Shown: positions 1 to 6,489 of the stretch, piece after piece
How positions within the stretch are numbered: the first letter of the stretch is position 1
Layout of the letters: every line of letters begins with the position of its first letter
Source: Candidatus Gastranaerophilales bacterium
Lineage (GTDB): Bacteria; Cyanobacteriota; Vampirovibrionia; Gastranaerophilales; JAILCC01
Length of the DNA: 9,971 nt
Assembly: GCA_024408745.1 (NCBI GenBank)
Contig: JAKSUS010000030.1
Span: 1 to 9,971, forward strand
Reading direction: 5' to 3'
Made by a program: the position numbers and the translations under genes
Notes under the pieces: generated by a model
Told to the model about the DNA's origin: nothing
What the model saw: only the letters and a program-made list of their open reading frames with translations
Databases searched by the model: none

Positions 1-52
<52 letters not shown>

Positions 53-1252
53 ATGATAAATAAATCTTAATTCGCTGTCCGTCAAAGGTTTTTGTGTATG
101 AACGTTTGCACAACGGACTAATTCAAGAATGTTTCTTGCTTCATCTTCGTCTTTAAATTCAATTTCAAGATTTTCATAAACGTTTCTAAAACCTTTAATT
201 CCGCCGTATTCACCCGTTGTAATCATTCTTCCCGTTTCAATCACTTCAGGTTCGCCACGTCCTAATTCTTCATAATCATATAGTTCGTAATTTCTTCTGT
301 CTTTTAATGCTCCGTCTGCATGGATACCAGATTCATGAGCAAAAGCATTATCACCGACGGCAGGCTGATTTACAGGAATAGGAATACCGAAAGCATAAGC
401 AGTATATTTTGCCAATTTCCAAGCTTTGCTTATGTCAATTTTCGGATCAATTATATATTTACCTGCGATTTCACTTGATTTTTTAATTGCCAAAATACAT
501 GAAACAAGGTCTGCATTTCCTGCTCTTTCGCCCATTCCGTTAATTGCGGTATTAATATAAGCATCAACACCTGCATCAATAGCTGCTTTTGCACCCATAA
601 CAGAATTGCCGACAGCCATTCCCAAGTCATTGTGGAAGTGCATTTCAACAGGCATTTGAGTAGCTTTTGCAATTTCAAAAATTCTGCTGTATGCACTGTG
701 AGGATTGTCAAAACCCAATGTATCACAATATCTGAAACGGTCTGCACCATGTTTTTTAGCTTCCAAACCAAAGGTTATTAAATCATCTAATTTTGTACGG
801 GAAGCGTCTTCCGCATTAACTCCGACTTCAACTGCGCCATAAGTTTTAGCGGTTTCAACTGCTTCTGCGGTTAAATCCAAAATATCCTGAAATGTTTTAT
901 TTCCGCCAAATTTACCTCTAATCATTTGTTCGGAAGTAGAAACTGATAAATTACAATATTTTAAACGCGGAGTTTCGGTAAATGATTCAATTACATCACC
1001 TTTAATTCCTCTCATCCAACCGCTTAATTTTGTTTTTGTAATAGCACCCATATCAACAAGTTCAAGGTTGCCGTTTAAATAATTTCTTTCATGTTTTGTA
1101 ACGGGGAAGCCAAATTCAGAAATTGTAACTCCCATATCATCTAACATTAAATTAATAATAGTCTTTTGAAGTTTTGCCAAACCTAATCTTGATGTTTGAA
1201 CACCGTCACGGTTAGTTACATCAACAATATAAATATGCTTTTCATCAGTCAT
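53..1252 (-). CDS. Homocitrate synthase-like LeuA/NifV-family acyltransferase, C-terminus cut
   Basis: The frame gives 400 residues with no stop and then runs into the poly-G. Family members transfer an acetyl group from acetyl-CoA to a 2-oxo acid (2-oxoglutarate for homocitrate synthase, 2-oxoisovalerate for isopropylmalate synthase) in the cytosol. The TIM-barrel signatures are visible: DVTNRDGVQT at residues 11-20 with the catalytic Arg15 and metal ligand Asp16, the metal-binding HFHNDLGMA (205-213), GMGERAGNADL (239-249) and HESGIHADG (306-314). After the barrel come about 85 residues (RRNYELYDYEELGRGEPE and beyond), but no room for the LeuA allosteric domain. The ending DSELRFIYH suggests only some 10-20 residues are lost. 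The sequence recalls proteins annotated as homocitrate synthase in anaerobic Firmicutes more than true LeuA, but substrate cannot be settled by eye. The start is ATG with AGAGGA eight bases upstream. Confidence 0.88.
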
Positions 1253-1260
1253 AATAAATA

Positions 1261-1292
1261 TCCTCTTTTAATTACTTTTTAATAAAATTGTA
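1261..1292 (-). promoter_or_regulatory. RBS and possible -10 box of the acyltransferase gene
   Basis: Read on the minus strand, AGAGGA (1266-1261) is a good Shine-Dalgarno sequence eight bases before the ATG at 1252. TACAAT (1292-1287) is a possible -10 box giving a leader of about 28 bases. No convincing -35 element lies 16-19 bases further upstream (only T-rich sequence), so the promoter part is weak while the ribosome site is solid. Confidence 0.45.
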
Positions 1293-1332
1293 CCACTTAA
1301 TCGATAAAATAAAAGAAATTAATAAATTACTT

Positions 1333-1348
1333 AACTTGCGCAAAAGTT
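1333..1348. promoter_or_regulatory. Inverted repeat in divergent spacer, possible operator
   Basis: The 212-base spacer between the divergent acyltransferase and repeat-protein genes contains AACTT-GCGCAA-AAGTT, with the perfect 8-bp palindrome TTGCGCAA (1336-1343) at its core. It is one of few GC-containing spots in the spacer and lies upstream of the candidate minus-strand -10 box. Binding of a regulator is only a guess. The rest of the spacer is AT-rich with no confident plus-strand promoter (GATAAT at 1405-1410 is a weak -10 candidate). Confidence 0.2.
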
Positions 1349-1464
1349 TCAATTTATATTCAAAAGCATTTAATTATATTACTCAAATTTATTTTACCTG
1401 AACGGATAATGAAAAATATCCAAACTCCTTTAATACTTATATATACGAGGAGAGATTTTTCAAA

Positions 1465-2325
1465 ATGCAAAAATTCATTATGATAATTACCATTCTGATT
1501 TTGTCTATATCAAATGGTGTTTCTGCAATGACAACAAATGAATATGTCAATGCTTTAGAGCTAAAACTTTTCGGAACAACTTATAAAAATCAGTCGCTTG
1601 ATGAAAGGGTTGACAGAATTGAAATGCAAATTTACGATAACAGTTACTCAGGTTCAGCAGAAGAACGCCTTTCAAAGATTGATAAAATTTACCCTAAATC
1701 AGAATTTGAAACAGGTAAACTTGAACCGGTTGAAACTTTAAACAATCAAACAGATGATTATTATGAGCAGGATTATTCCGAATCTTCAAATTATAATAAC
1801 TACCCGATAGTTAGCGAAATTGAAGAAAATATTTATAAAAAAAATTATAAAGGTGAAGATATTTATAAAAGGCTTGCAAGATTAGAGCAGGAATTATACG
1901 GAAATGTTAAATCCGAAGAAAGTTTACAAGAGAGAGTAGAAAGATTAAAATCCGTTTTACCTAAAAAACATTATAACCGCTTTGCTGCAAAAGATTTAGG
2001 TTTTAAAGATTTCGGGCTTCAAGAACCCTCAAGCTATTCTCAGGATAAAGCTTATGATATCTCAAGCATATTAAGTGAACTTGAAATTGAAACTTTTAAT
2101 AAAATGTATTCAAATGATAACGTAAACCATAGATTAGAAAGATTAGAACAATTTTATTACGGTAAAACTTCATCAGAGAAATCTGCCGATGACAGAATTC
2201 AAAAATTAGCTTCAATAGTTATGTCAACAAGAGAAATGAAGGATTATTTCCCGACAAGTAAAGGAGCACAATGGGCAGGGATATTAATGAATTTACTGAT
2301 AATAGGATTAGGGTTTTTAATATAA
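1465..2325 (+). CDS. Secreted or membrane-anchored repeat protein of unknown function
   Basis: This is a 286-residue protein I cannot assign to a characterised family. Residues 1-21 look like a Sec signal peptide: Lys3, a hydrophobic core, and VSA before Met22. Three blocks of about 50 residues (28-75, 116-165, 202-252) each contain two copies of a unit of about 25 residues of the form LE...[FY]G..Y.......R[LV].R[LI]E. They are probably helical and rich in charged residues. Residues 81-115 form an acidic, Asn/Tyr-rich linker. The last 18 residues (from Trp270) are hydrophobic and end at the C-terminus, so the protein may be held in the membrane by its tail with the repeats outside. A GAGGAG ribosome site at 1447-1452 lies 12 bases before the ATG, slightly far. 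I recall similar repeats from cyanobacterial/melainabacterial hypothetical proteins; function is open (envelope or surface structure is one guess). Confidence 0.8.
   Translation: MQKFIMIITILILSISNGVSAMTTNEYVNALELKLFGTTYKNQSLDERVDRIEMQIYDNSYSGSAEERLSKIDKIYPKSEFETGKLEPVETLNNQTDDYYEQDYSESSNYNNYPIVSEIEENIYKKNYKGEDIYKRLARLEQELYGNVKSEESLQERVERLKSVLPKKHYNRFAAKDLGFKDFGLQEPSSYSQDKAYDISSILSELEIETFNKMYSNDNVNHRLERLEQFYYGKTSSEKSADDRIQKLASIVMSTREMKDYFPTSKGAQWAGILMNLLIIGLGFLI
1546..2220 (+). repeat. Six degenerate ~25-residue coding repeats
   Basis: The three double units start near codons 28, 116 and 202 of the repeat protein. Matching landmarks are LELKLFGTTY / RVDRIE in block 1, IEENIYKKNY / RLARLE in block 2 and LEIETFNKMY / RLERLE in block 3. 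Each is followed by a second half-unit ending in RLSKID, RVERLK or RIQKLA. The repetition is at protein level. The DNA copies have diverged, so this is old duplication rather than recent tandem amplification. Confidence 0.7.
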
Positions 2326-2382
2326 CAAAAATATTTTTCACAGGTTTTTATATAAGAAGTTACAACAATTCGTAAAAATTTT

Positions 2383-3474
2383 ATGCAAATATCTTCTGTT
2401 TCTTCAAATATTTTTTATACACATAGGGTTGTCCCACAAACAACTGCTACATCTGCTATAAAATTTAACGGCAACGAAAAATATGAAATATCTTTTGTAA
2501 CAAATATACCTTATTTAATTCACCAAACACAATTTTTTAGAGAACCTGATACATTAGAAACCATAATAGATTATTTAGAAAATAACTTTAAAAATGACAA
2601 ACATATTAGTATTGTTTCAGGAGCTTGTTCATCAGGCGAAGAAGTCTATTCTTTAGCCTGCATATTACCTGAAAGCATTAAACACAAGACAAAAATCACA
2701 GGTTTTGATATTGATACAAACTCCGTTAAATCTGCCAAAAACGGTTTATATACTCTTTGGGATATAAAAACTTTAAATTCAGAGATAAAAGACACAAAAC
2801 TTCTTAACAGTGAGGGGTTTTTAATTGACAAAGATGAAAAAGCAACTGCTTTTCAGAAATATTGCAAAAAAAGATTTTTCAATAATTTCGTTCCAATGAA
2901 TAAAATTCAGACAAAAACAAAAATAATTTCAGACAAACAACACAAATTAGAATATCTTAATTACAGATTAAATTTTCATGGTGCACAACTGCTTGATTGG
3001 CTATTTTGTACTAATTTAGCTCCTGATAAATTACTAAATTTTGAAGAATTCAAAAGCAAAAGACCTCAGTCACGAATAATAAAATATCAAAAATACATGC
3101 TTAAGCCTAATGCTTTCAGTAATTGTTCGTTTATGCAAGGGGATATAACAGAAACCGATAAAATGTTTGAAAAAGAAAGTGTTAATGTTTTCTTATTTAG
3201 AAATGCGCTTTACCATCTTATTTGCACTAAAACAGGCAGACGATTAAGAAGTGATGCAAAAGAAATTGTTGATAATATTGCCAAACAGGCAAATAAAATA
3301 TTGGTAAAAGACGGTTTGTTTGTATTTGGTGAAGATGAAAAATCACAAATACATGGCGATTATTCTTTCATAAAAGAGATAATGCTTGAAAATGGTTTTG
3401 AACCTGTAAAAAGAAAAAATATGCCGGAAGATGCTAATATCAATATTTGGAAAAAAGTTTCGGATATTGATTAA
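2383..3474 (+). CDS. CheR-like SAM-dependent methyltransferase with a large insertion
   Basis: This 363-residue protein has the core of CheR-type methyltransferases: TQFFR (49-53), the SAM-binding loop SGACSSGEEVYSLA (79-92), the acidic FDID (108-111) that contacts the SAM ribose, GDI around 253-255, and VFLFRNALYHL (269-279), matching the CheR 'IFCRNVLIYF' strand. Canonical CheR has roughly 60 residues between the last two landmarks. Here there are about 155, with a Lys-rich, hydrophobic insertion at roughly 150-245. The usual N-terminal CheR helical domain is replaced by about 40 residues containing IKFNGNEKY. No chemotaxis gene is nearby, so a glutamate O-methyltransferase role at chemoreceptors is not implied and the substrate is unknown. 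The ATG has no clear Shine-Dalgarno sequence. The gene converges on the metalloprotease gene with six bases between stops. Confidence 0.82.
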   Translation: MQISSVSSNIFYTHRVVPQTTATSAIKFNGNEKYEISFVTNIPYLIHQTQFFREPDTLETIIDYLENNFKNDKHISIVSGACSSGEEVYSLACILPESIKHKTKITGFDIDTNSVKSAKNGLYTLWDIKTLNSEIKDTKLLNSEGFLIDKDEKATAFQKYCKKRFFNNFVPMNKIQTKTKIISDKQHKLEYLNYRLNFHGAQLLDWLFCTNLAPDKLLNFEEFKSKRPQSRIIKYQKYMLKPNAFSNCSFMQGDITETDKMFEKESVNVFLFRNALYHLICTKTGRRLRSDAKEIVDNIAKQANKILVKDGLFVFGEDEKSQIHGDYSFIKEIMLENGFEPVKRKNMPEDANINIWKKVSDID

Positions 3475-3480
3475 TAAAAA

Positions 3481-4296
3481 TCATTTATCTCTTTTATCAA
3501 GTTTTACTTTTTTAACAAAATTTTTCACGTCAGGTGAAAGTTGAATTTGTTCAATTGACATTTTATAAAGTTTTAGATTTCCTAAATTTTCATTTTCCTG
3601 CATTAAATCTCTGTCAGGAAGATTTTGAGAAAGCTCTTTTGTCATTTGCCCGAATCTTGAATCTTCATTTTCGGTTAAAAAATTATAAATCATTTCATCA
3701 AGAGATTTAGCCTCGCCTGATGAATATTTTGAAATAATTTCTTTTGGGGAAACTCCGCAAGGAAGTTTATAAAGCCAGTTTAATGTCATTTTATCTCTTG
3801 GTGACGCTTCCGTAACTCCGTATTGGTGCGGAACATACATAATATCACCGGGGAAAGGACTATGTTGTAAGCCTAAAGCATGTCCTATTTCATGAATAAT
3901 TGTGTGTCTTATTTCACCATCATTCATATATTCCTGATGAATAATACCGTCTGAAAGTCCTATTTGAACATCCGCACTGTATAAATATCCCTGAGAATTA
4001 AAATTATAATTGCAGTTCCCGAGTGAACTTCTGTCAACTCTTCGCCAGTCAACATTAATCATTGAATCGTAAAAAGAATCCGTAATATTAAATCTAAAGA
4101 CACCACCTGATGCCTGAGCCCACATATTTAGAGCATCTAAAACCATTCCTTTATATTTATATTGTGCAGATTCGGAATTTTTTTCTTTGTACCACTTAAA
4201 CGGCGCAATATAAACAGGCAAGGGCATTAGTTTATCCGCCCAGCGCATTAACACATTTTTTTGTATACATTCGTTAAGATATGTCTTTTTTTCCAT
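3481..4296 (-). CDS. Matrixin-like (metzincin, M10-type) zinc metalloprotease
   Basis: This 271-residue protein carries the full metzincin zinc site HEIGHALGLQH (135-145), where His135, His139 and His145 bind zinc and Glu136 is the catalytic base. The Met-turn follows at DIMY (151-154). Upstream, PLPVYIAP (25-32), MVLDALNMWAQAS (51-63) and YLYSADVQIGL (104-114) match the first helix and strands of matrixin catalytic domains, and DKMTLNWLY (168-176) matches the helix after the Met-turn. The C-terminal 95 residues are charged and not recognised. There is no signal peptide and no cysteine-switch prodomain. An in-frame TAA eight codons upstream (4323-4321) rules out a longer N-terminus, so the enzyme would be cytoplasmic or exported by a non-Sec route. 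No Shine-Dalgarno sequence precedes the ATG. The gene ends in TGA, evidence that TGA is a stop codon in this organism. Confidence 0.86.
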   Translation of the reverse strand: MEKKTYLNECIQKNVLMRWADKLMPLPVYIAPFKWYKEKNSESAQYKYKGMVLDALNMWAQASGGVFRFNITDSFYDSMINVDWRRVDRSSLGNCNYNFNSQGYLYSADVQIGLSDGIIHQEYMNDGEIRHTIIHEIGHALGLQHSPFPGDIMYVPHQYGVTEASPRDKMTLNWLYKLPCGVSPKEIISKYSSGEAKSLDEMIYNFLTENEDSRFGQMTKELSQNLPDRDLMQENENLGNLKLYKMSIEQIQLSPDVKNFVKKVKLDKRDK

Positions 4297-4309
4297 AATC
4301 GTATTAAAA

Positions 4310-4342
4310 TATAATGTATCTTATATTATAATAACGTTATTA
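4310..4342 (+). promoter_or_regulatory. Divergent promoter region with 14-bp palindrome upstream of ybaB
   Basis: The 76-base spacer between the protease gene and ybaB holds two perfect TATAAT boxes on the plus strand (4310-4315 and 4327-4332). The minus strand reads TATAAT at 4330-4325 and TATATT at 4313-4308. -35 elements are poor on both strands. A perfect palindrome, TAATAACGTTATTA (4329-4342), overlaps the downstream -10 box and could be an operator controlling both directions. The boxes are supported by position; regulation is inferred, and AT-rich DNA makes such matches by chance. Confidence 0.45.
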
Positions 4343-4358
4343 AGTGAATAAATCAATT

Positions 4359-4364
4359 AAGGAG
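4359..4364 (+). promoter_or_regulatory. Ribosome binding site of ybaB
   Basis: AAGGAG sits eight bases before the ATG at 4373, the strongest Shine-Dalgarno match in the window. It fixes the ybaB start and marks the entry point of the ybaB-recR-nagA run. Confidence 0.75.
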
Positions 4365-4372
4365 ATATAAAT

Positions 4373-4708
4373 ATGTTTAATATGCAACAAATAATGAAAC
4401 AAGCACAAATGATGCAAAAAAAAGCAGAAGAAATGCAAAATGAATTAAAAAACACTAACATTGAAGCACAAGCAGGTGGCGGTGTTGTTGCTGTTACACT
4501 AAACGCAAAAAACGAATTTGTTTCAATTAAAATCAAACCCGAAGCTATTAATCCTGACAACCCTGCAAGTGTTGATACTGATGCATTGGAAACATTAGAA
4601 GATTTAATCGCTTCTGCTATGAAAGAAGCTAACCAAAAAGCAAACGCAACTTCAGAAGAAAAAGTTAAAGCAATCACAGGCGGTATTAAACTTCCGGGAT
4701 TATTTTAA
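4373..4708 (+). CDS. ybaB: YbaB/EbfC family nucleoid-associated protein
   Basis: This 111-residue protein shows the family hallmarks: an N-terminal Met/Gln-rich amphipathic helix (residues 1-26, with MKQAQMMQKKAEEMQ), AGGGVVAVTLNAK (34-46) and the C-terminal ITGGIKLPGLF. Family members are small dimeric DNA-binding proteins that coat the nucleoid, and the usual length is 100-115 residues. The gene overlaps recR by one base (TAATG), and the ybaB-recR pairing is conserved across many bacteria, so both names support each other. It is the first gene of the plus-strand run, with a strong ribosome site. Confidence 0.95.
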   Translation: MFNMQQIMKQAQMMQKKAEEMQNELKNTNIEAQAGGGVVAVTLNAKNEFVSIKIKPEAINPDNPASVDTDALETLEDLIASAMKEANQKANATSEEKVKAITGGIKLPGLF

Positions 4709-5310
4709 TGCAATACACTAAACCACTCGCAAAATTAATCGAATATTTTCAAAAACTTCCGAGCATTGGTCCTAAATCTGCGCAAAGAATGGCTTTTCAG
4801 ATTTTAAAAATGCCCGAGGAAGAAGTTGAAAGATTTGCCGCTGCTTTAATTGAAGCAAAAGAAACAATAAAATATTGTGATATTTGCTTTAATATTTCAG
4901 CTGATAATCCTTGTGAAATTTGCTCTAACCAAAATCGTGATAAAACAACAATTTGCGTTGTGTGTGAGGCTAAAGATTTAATTGCTATTGAGAAAACAAA
5001 CGAATATCGTGGAGTTTATCACGTTTTGCAGGGTATGATTTCACCTCTTGACGGCATAGGACCTGAAGAATTAAGATTAAAAGAACTTCTTGAAAGAGTA
5101 GCAAAAGAAAATGTTAAAGAAGTAATTTTAGCACTTAATCCATCAGTTGAGGGCGAAGCAACAAGTATGTATATTGCAAGAATTTTAAAACCTTTTAATG
5201 TTAAAATTTCAAGAATTGCTTTTGGTTTACCGATTGGCGGTGAACTTGAATACGTTGATGAATTAACTTTAACAAGAGCAATCGAAGGTCGTCGTGAGGT
5301 TGATTTATAA
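4708..5310 (+). CDS. recR: Recombination mediator protein RecR
   Basis: The length of 200 residues is typical. In order: the helix-hairpin-helix segment LPSIGPKSAQRMAF (17-30), a C4 zinc finger with Cys57, Cys60, Cys69 and Cys72, a Toprim domain beginning at ICVVCEAKDL (82-91) with LDGIGPEEL (114-122), and the conserved C-terminal part with NPSVEGEATSMYIA (144-157) and RAIEGRREV (190-198). RecR works with RecO (and RecF) to load RecA onto SSB-coated single-stranded DNA at gaps. Start is set by the one-base overlap with ybaB and probably by translational coupling, as there is no strong ribosome site of its own. Nothing is missing. Confidence 0.97.
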   Translation: MQYTKPLAKLIEYFQKLPSIGPKSAQRMAFQILKMPEEEVERFAAALIEAKETIKYCDICFNISADNPCEICSNQNRDKTTICVVCEAKDLIAIEKTNEYRGVYHVLQGMISPLDGIGPEELRLKELLERVAKENVKEVILALNPSVEGEATSMYIARILKPFNVKISRIAFGLPIGGELEYVDELTLTRAIEGRREVDL

Positions 5311-6414
5311 ATGTCTAAAATTCTTTTTAAAAATATCACTATTCAAAACCCTTTTGAAAATGCTTTTGTTTCAGATGTCTTATACGAAAATGGCGAAATA
5401 AAAGAAATTTCAAAAGATATAATTAATAATGATTGTGAAATTTTTGAAGGTAAAGATAAAATTTTAACGGTCGGATTAGTTGATAGGCATACTCATGGCG
5501 GTTATGGATGTAACTTTAATACCTGCAATGAAGAAGAATTGCAGAATTATTTAATCAATGCTCAAAATCACGGAATAACATCTGTTTTGCCTACGATTAT
5601 GACCGATAGCATTGAGCAGATTAACAAACAAATTAATTTAATTAAAAACATTAAATCAAAAGGTGCAAAAATTTCAGGCATACATCTTGAAGGACCTTTT
5701 ATTAATCCTGCGAGAAAAGGTATTCACCCTGAAAACTGTATTTTAAAGCCGACAATTGAAAACTTAAATAAATTTGATACCGAATTTATAAAAGTTTTAA
5801 CTTATGCTCCCGAATTAGATGAAAATAATGAATTTTTAAAAGAACTTTTAAAAAGAAATATTATCCCTTCAATCGGGCATAGTGACTGCACTTATGATTT
5901 GGCAAAAGAAACTTTTAAAAGCGGTGCAAAACAAATCACGCATATTTTTAATGCAATAAAACCAATTCATCACAGAGAACCCTCTGTTATTACTGCTGCA
6001 CTAAATGATGATAATATCGCCATAGAAATTATTTCGGACTTAGAACACATTCATAAAGCAGTTATTGAAACCGTTTTAAAATTAAAACCCAAAAATAAAA
6101 TTCTTTTAATTTCTGATGCACTTTCTATAAGTTATTCAAGTCAAAGAGAAACCGTTTTTGGTGGTGAAAAAATTTTTTATGATGGTTTTAAAGCAACTTC
6201 TCAAGATGGTGTTTTAGCGGGAAGTGTTTTATATTTTGATGATATTTATAAAAAGATTTCTGATTTTATTGAATTTAAAGACTTTATAGGGTTTGCTTCA
6301 AAAAACATTTCGGAGAGCATAAATATTCCTTTTCAAAAAATTGAAAAAGGAAGTAAAACTGATTTAGTTATATGGAATAAAAATTTTGATGTTGAACAGA
6401 CAATCAATAGCTAA
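5311..6414 (+). CDS. nagA: N-acetylglucosamine-6-phosphate deacetylase
   Basis: This 367-residue amidohydrolase removes acetate from GlcNAc-6-phosphate to give glucosamine-6-phosphate, feeding wall recycling and amino-sugar use. The metal and catalytic elements are visible: HTH (60-62) after the first barrel strand, HLEGPF with Glu127, SIGHSD with His190, THIFNAI with His211, SDLEHIH (242-248) at the substrate-binding loop, LISDAL with the catalytic Asp269, and LAGSVLYFDD (302-311). The loop usually reads 'DG.HV'; here Gly is replaced and the His shifts within a DLEHIH string, so the exact substrate contact is uncertain. The ATG follows the recR stop with no gap; GAGG inside recR (5296-5299) could serve as ribosome site. 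No nagB or transporter is adjacent. Confidence 0.92.
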   Translation: MSKILFKNITIQNPFENAFVSDVLYENGEIKEISKDIINNDCEIFEGKDKILTVGLVDRHTHGGYGCNFNTCNEEELQNYLINAQNHGITSVLPTIMTDSIEQINKQINLIKNIKSKGAKISGIHLEGPFINPARKGIHPENCILKPTIENLNKFDTEFIKVLTYAPELDENNEFLKELLKRNIIPSIGHSDCTYDLAKETFKSGAKQITHIFNAIKPIHHREPSVITAALNDDNIAIEIISDLEHIHKAVIETVLKLKPKNKILLISDALSISYSSQRETVFGGEKIFYDGFKATSQDGVLAGSVLYFDDIYKKISDFIEFKDFIGFASKNISESINIPFQKIEKGSKTDLVIWNKNFDVEQTINS

Positions 6415-6425
6415 TTACAAGAAAG

Positions 6426-6455
6426 TTTACAGAATAAATTTGTTTGTATTATAAT
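6426..6455 (+). promoter_or_regulatory. Sigma70-type promoter for ssb and the downstream genes
   Basis: TTTACA (6426-6431, one mismatch to TTGACA) and a perfect TATAAT (6450-6455) are separated by 18 bases. The inferred transcript would start near 6462 and give a leader of about 27 bases before the ssb ATG. It is the best two-box promoter in the window and lies in the only sizeable gap of the plus-strand run. Confidence 0.7.
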
Positions 6456-6476
6456 GTGTTTATTAATTTAGTAATT

Positions 6477-6482
6477 GAAAGG
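6477..6482 (+). promoter_or_regulatory. Ribosome binding site deciding the ssb start
   Basis: GAAAGG lies seven bases before the ATG at 6490. It overlaps the alternative TTG start at 6475, so it selects the ATG and a 106-residue product beginning MINSVVIVGRVG, as expected for SSB. Confidence 0.65.
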
Positions 6483-6489
6483 TAAATTT

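Noticed and set aside
451..771. Open frame inside the acyltransferase gene on the same strand
   Set aside because: It is a shadow in another frame of a gene with full family motifs; its translation shows low-complexity Leu/Gln/Val and no domain.
2327..2338. AAAAATATTTTT palindrome after the repeat-protein gene as a terminator
   Set aside because: It contains only A and T, so the hairpin would be very weak; such strings are expected by chance in this composition.
3468..3485. TGATT...AATCA inverted repeat at the convergent junction as a bidirectional terminator
   Set aside because: A five-pair stem with one G-C pair per arm is too weak to call.
4357..4677. Hydrophobic minus-strand open frame opposite ybaB
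   Set aside because: It is the antisense image of the Gln/Lys/Glu-rich ybaB coding sequence and overlaps the ybaB ribosome site; no independent support.
6475..6489. TTG start for ssb adding five residues
   Set aside because: The TTG overlaps the ribosome site GAAAGG, which is well spaced for the ATG at 6490, and SSBs typically begin right at the first strand (MINSVVIVG).
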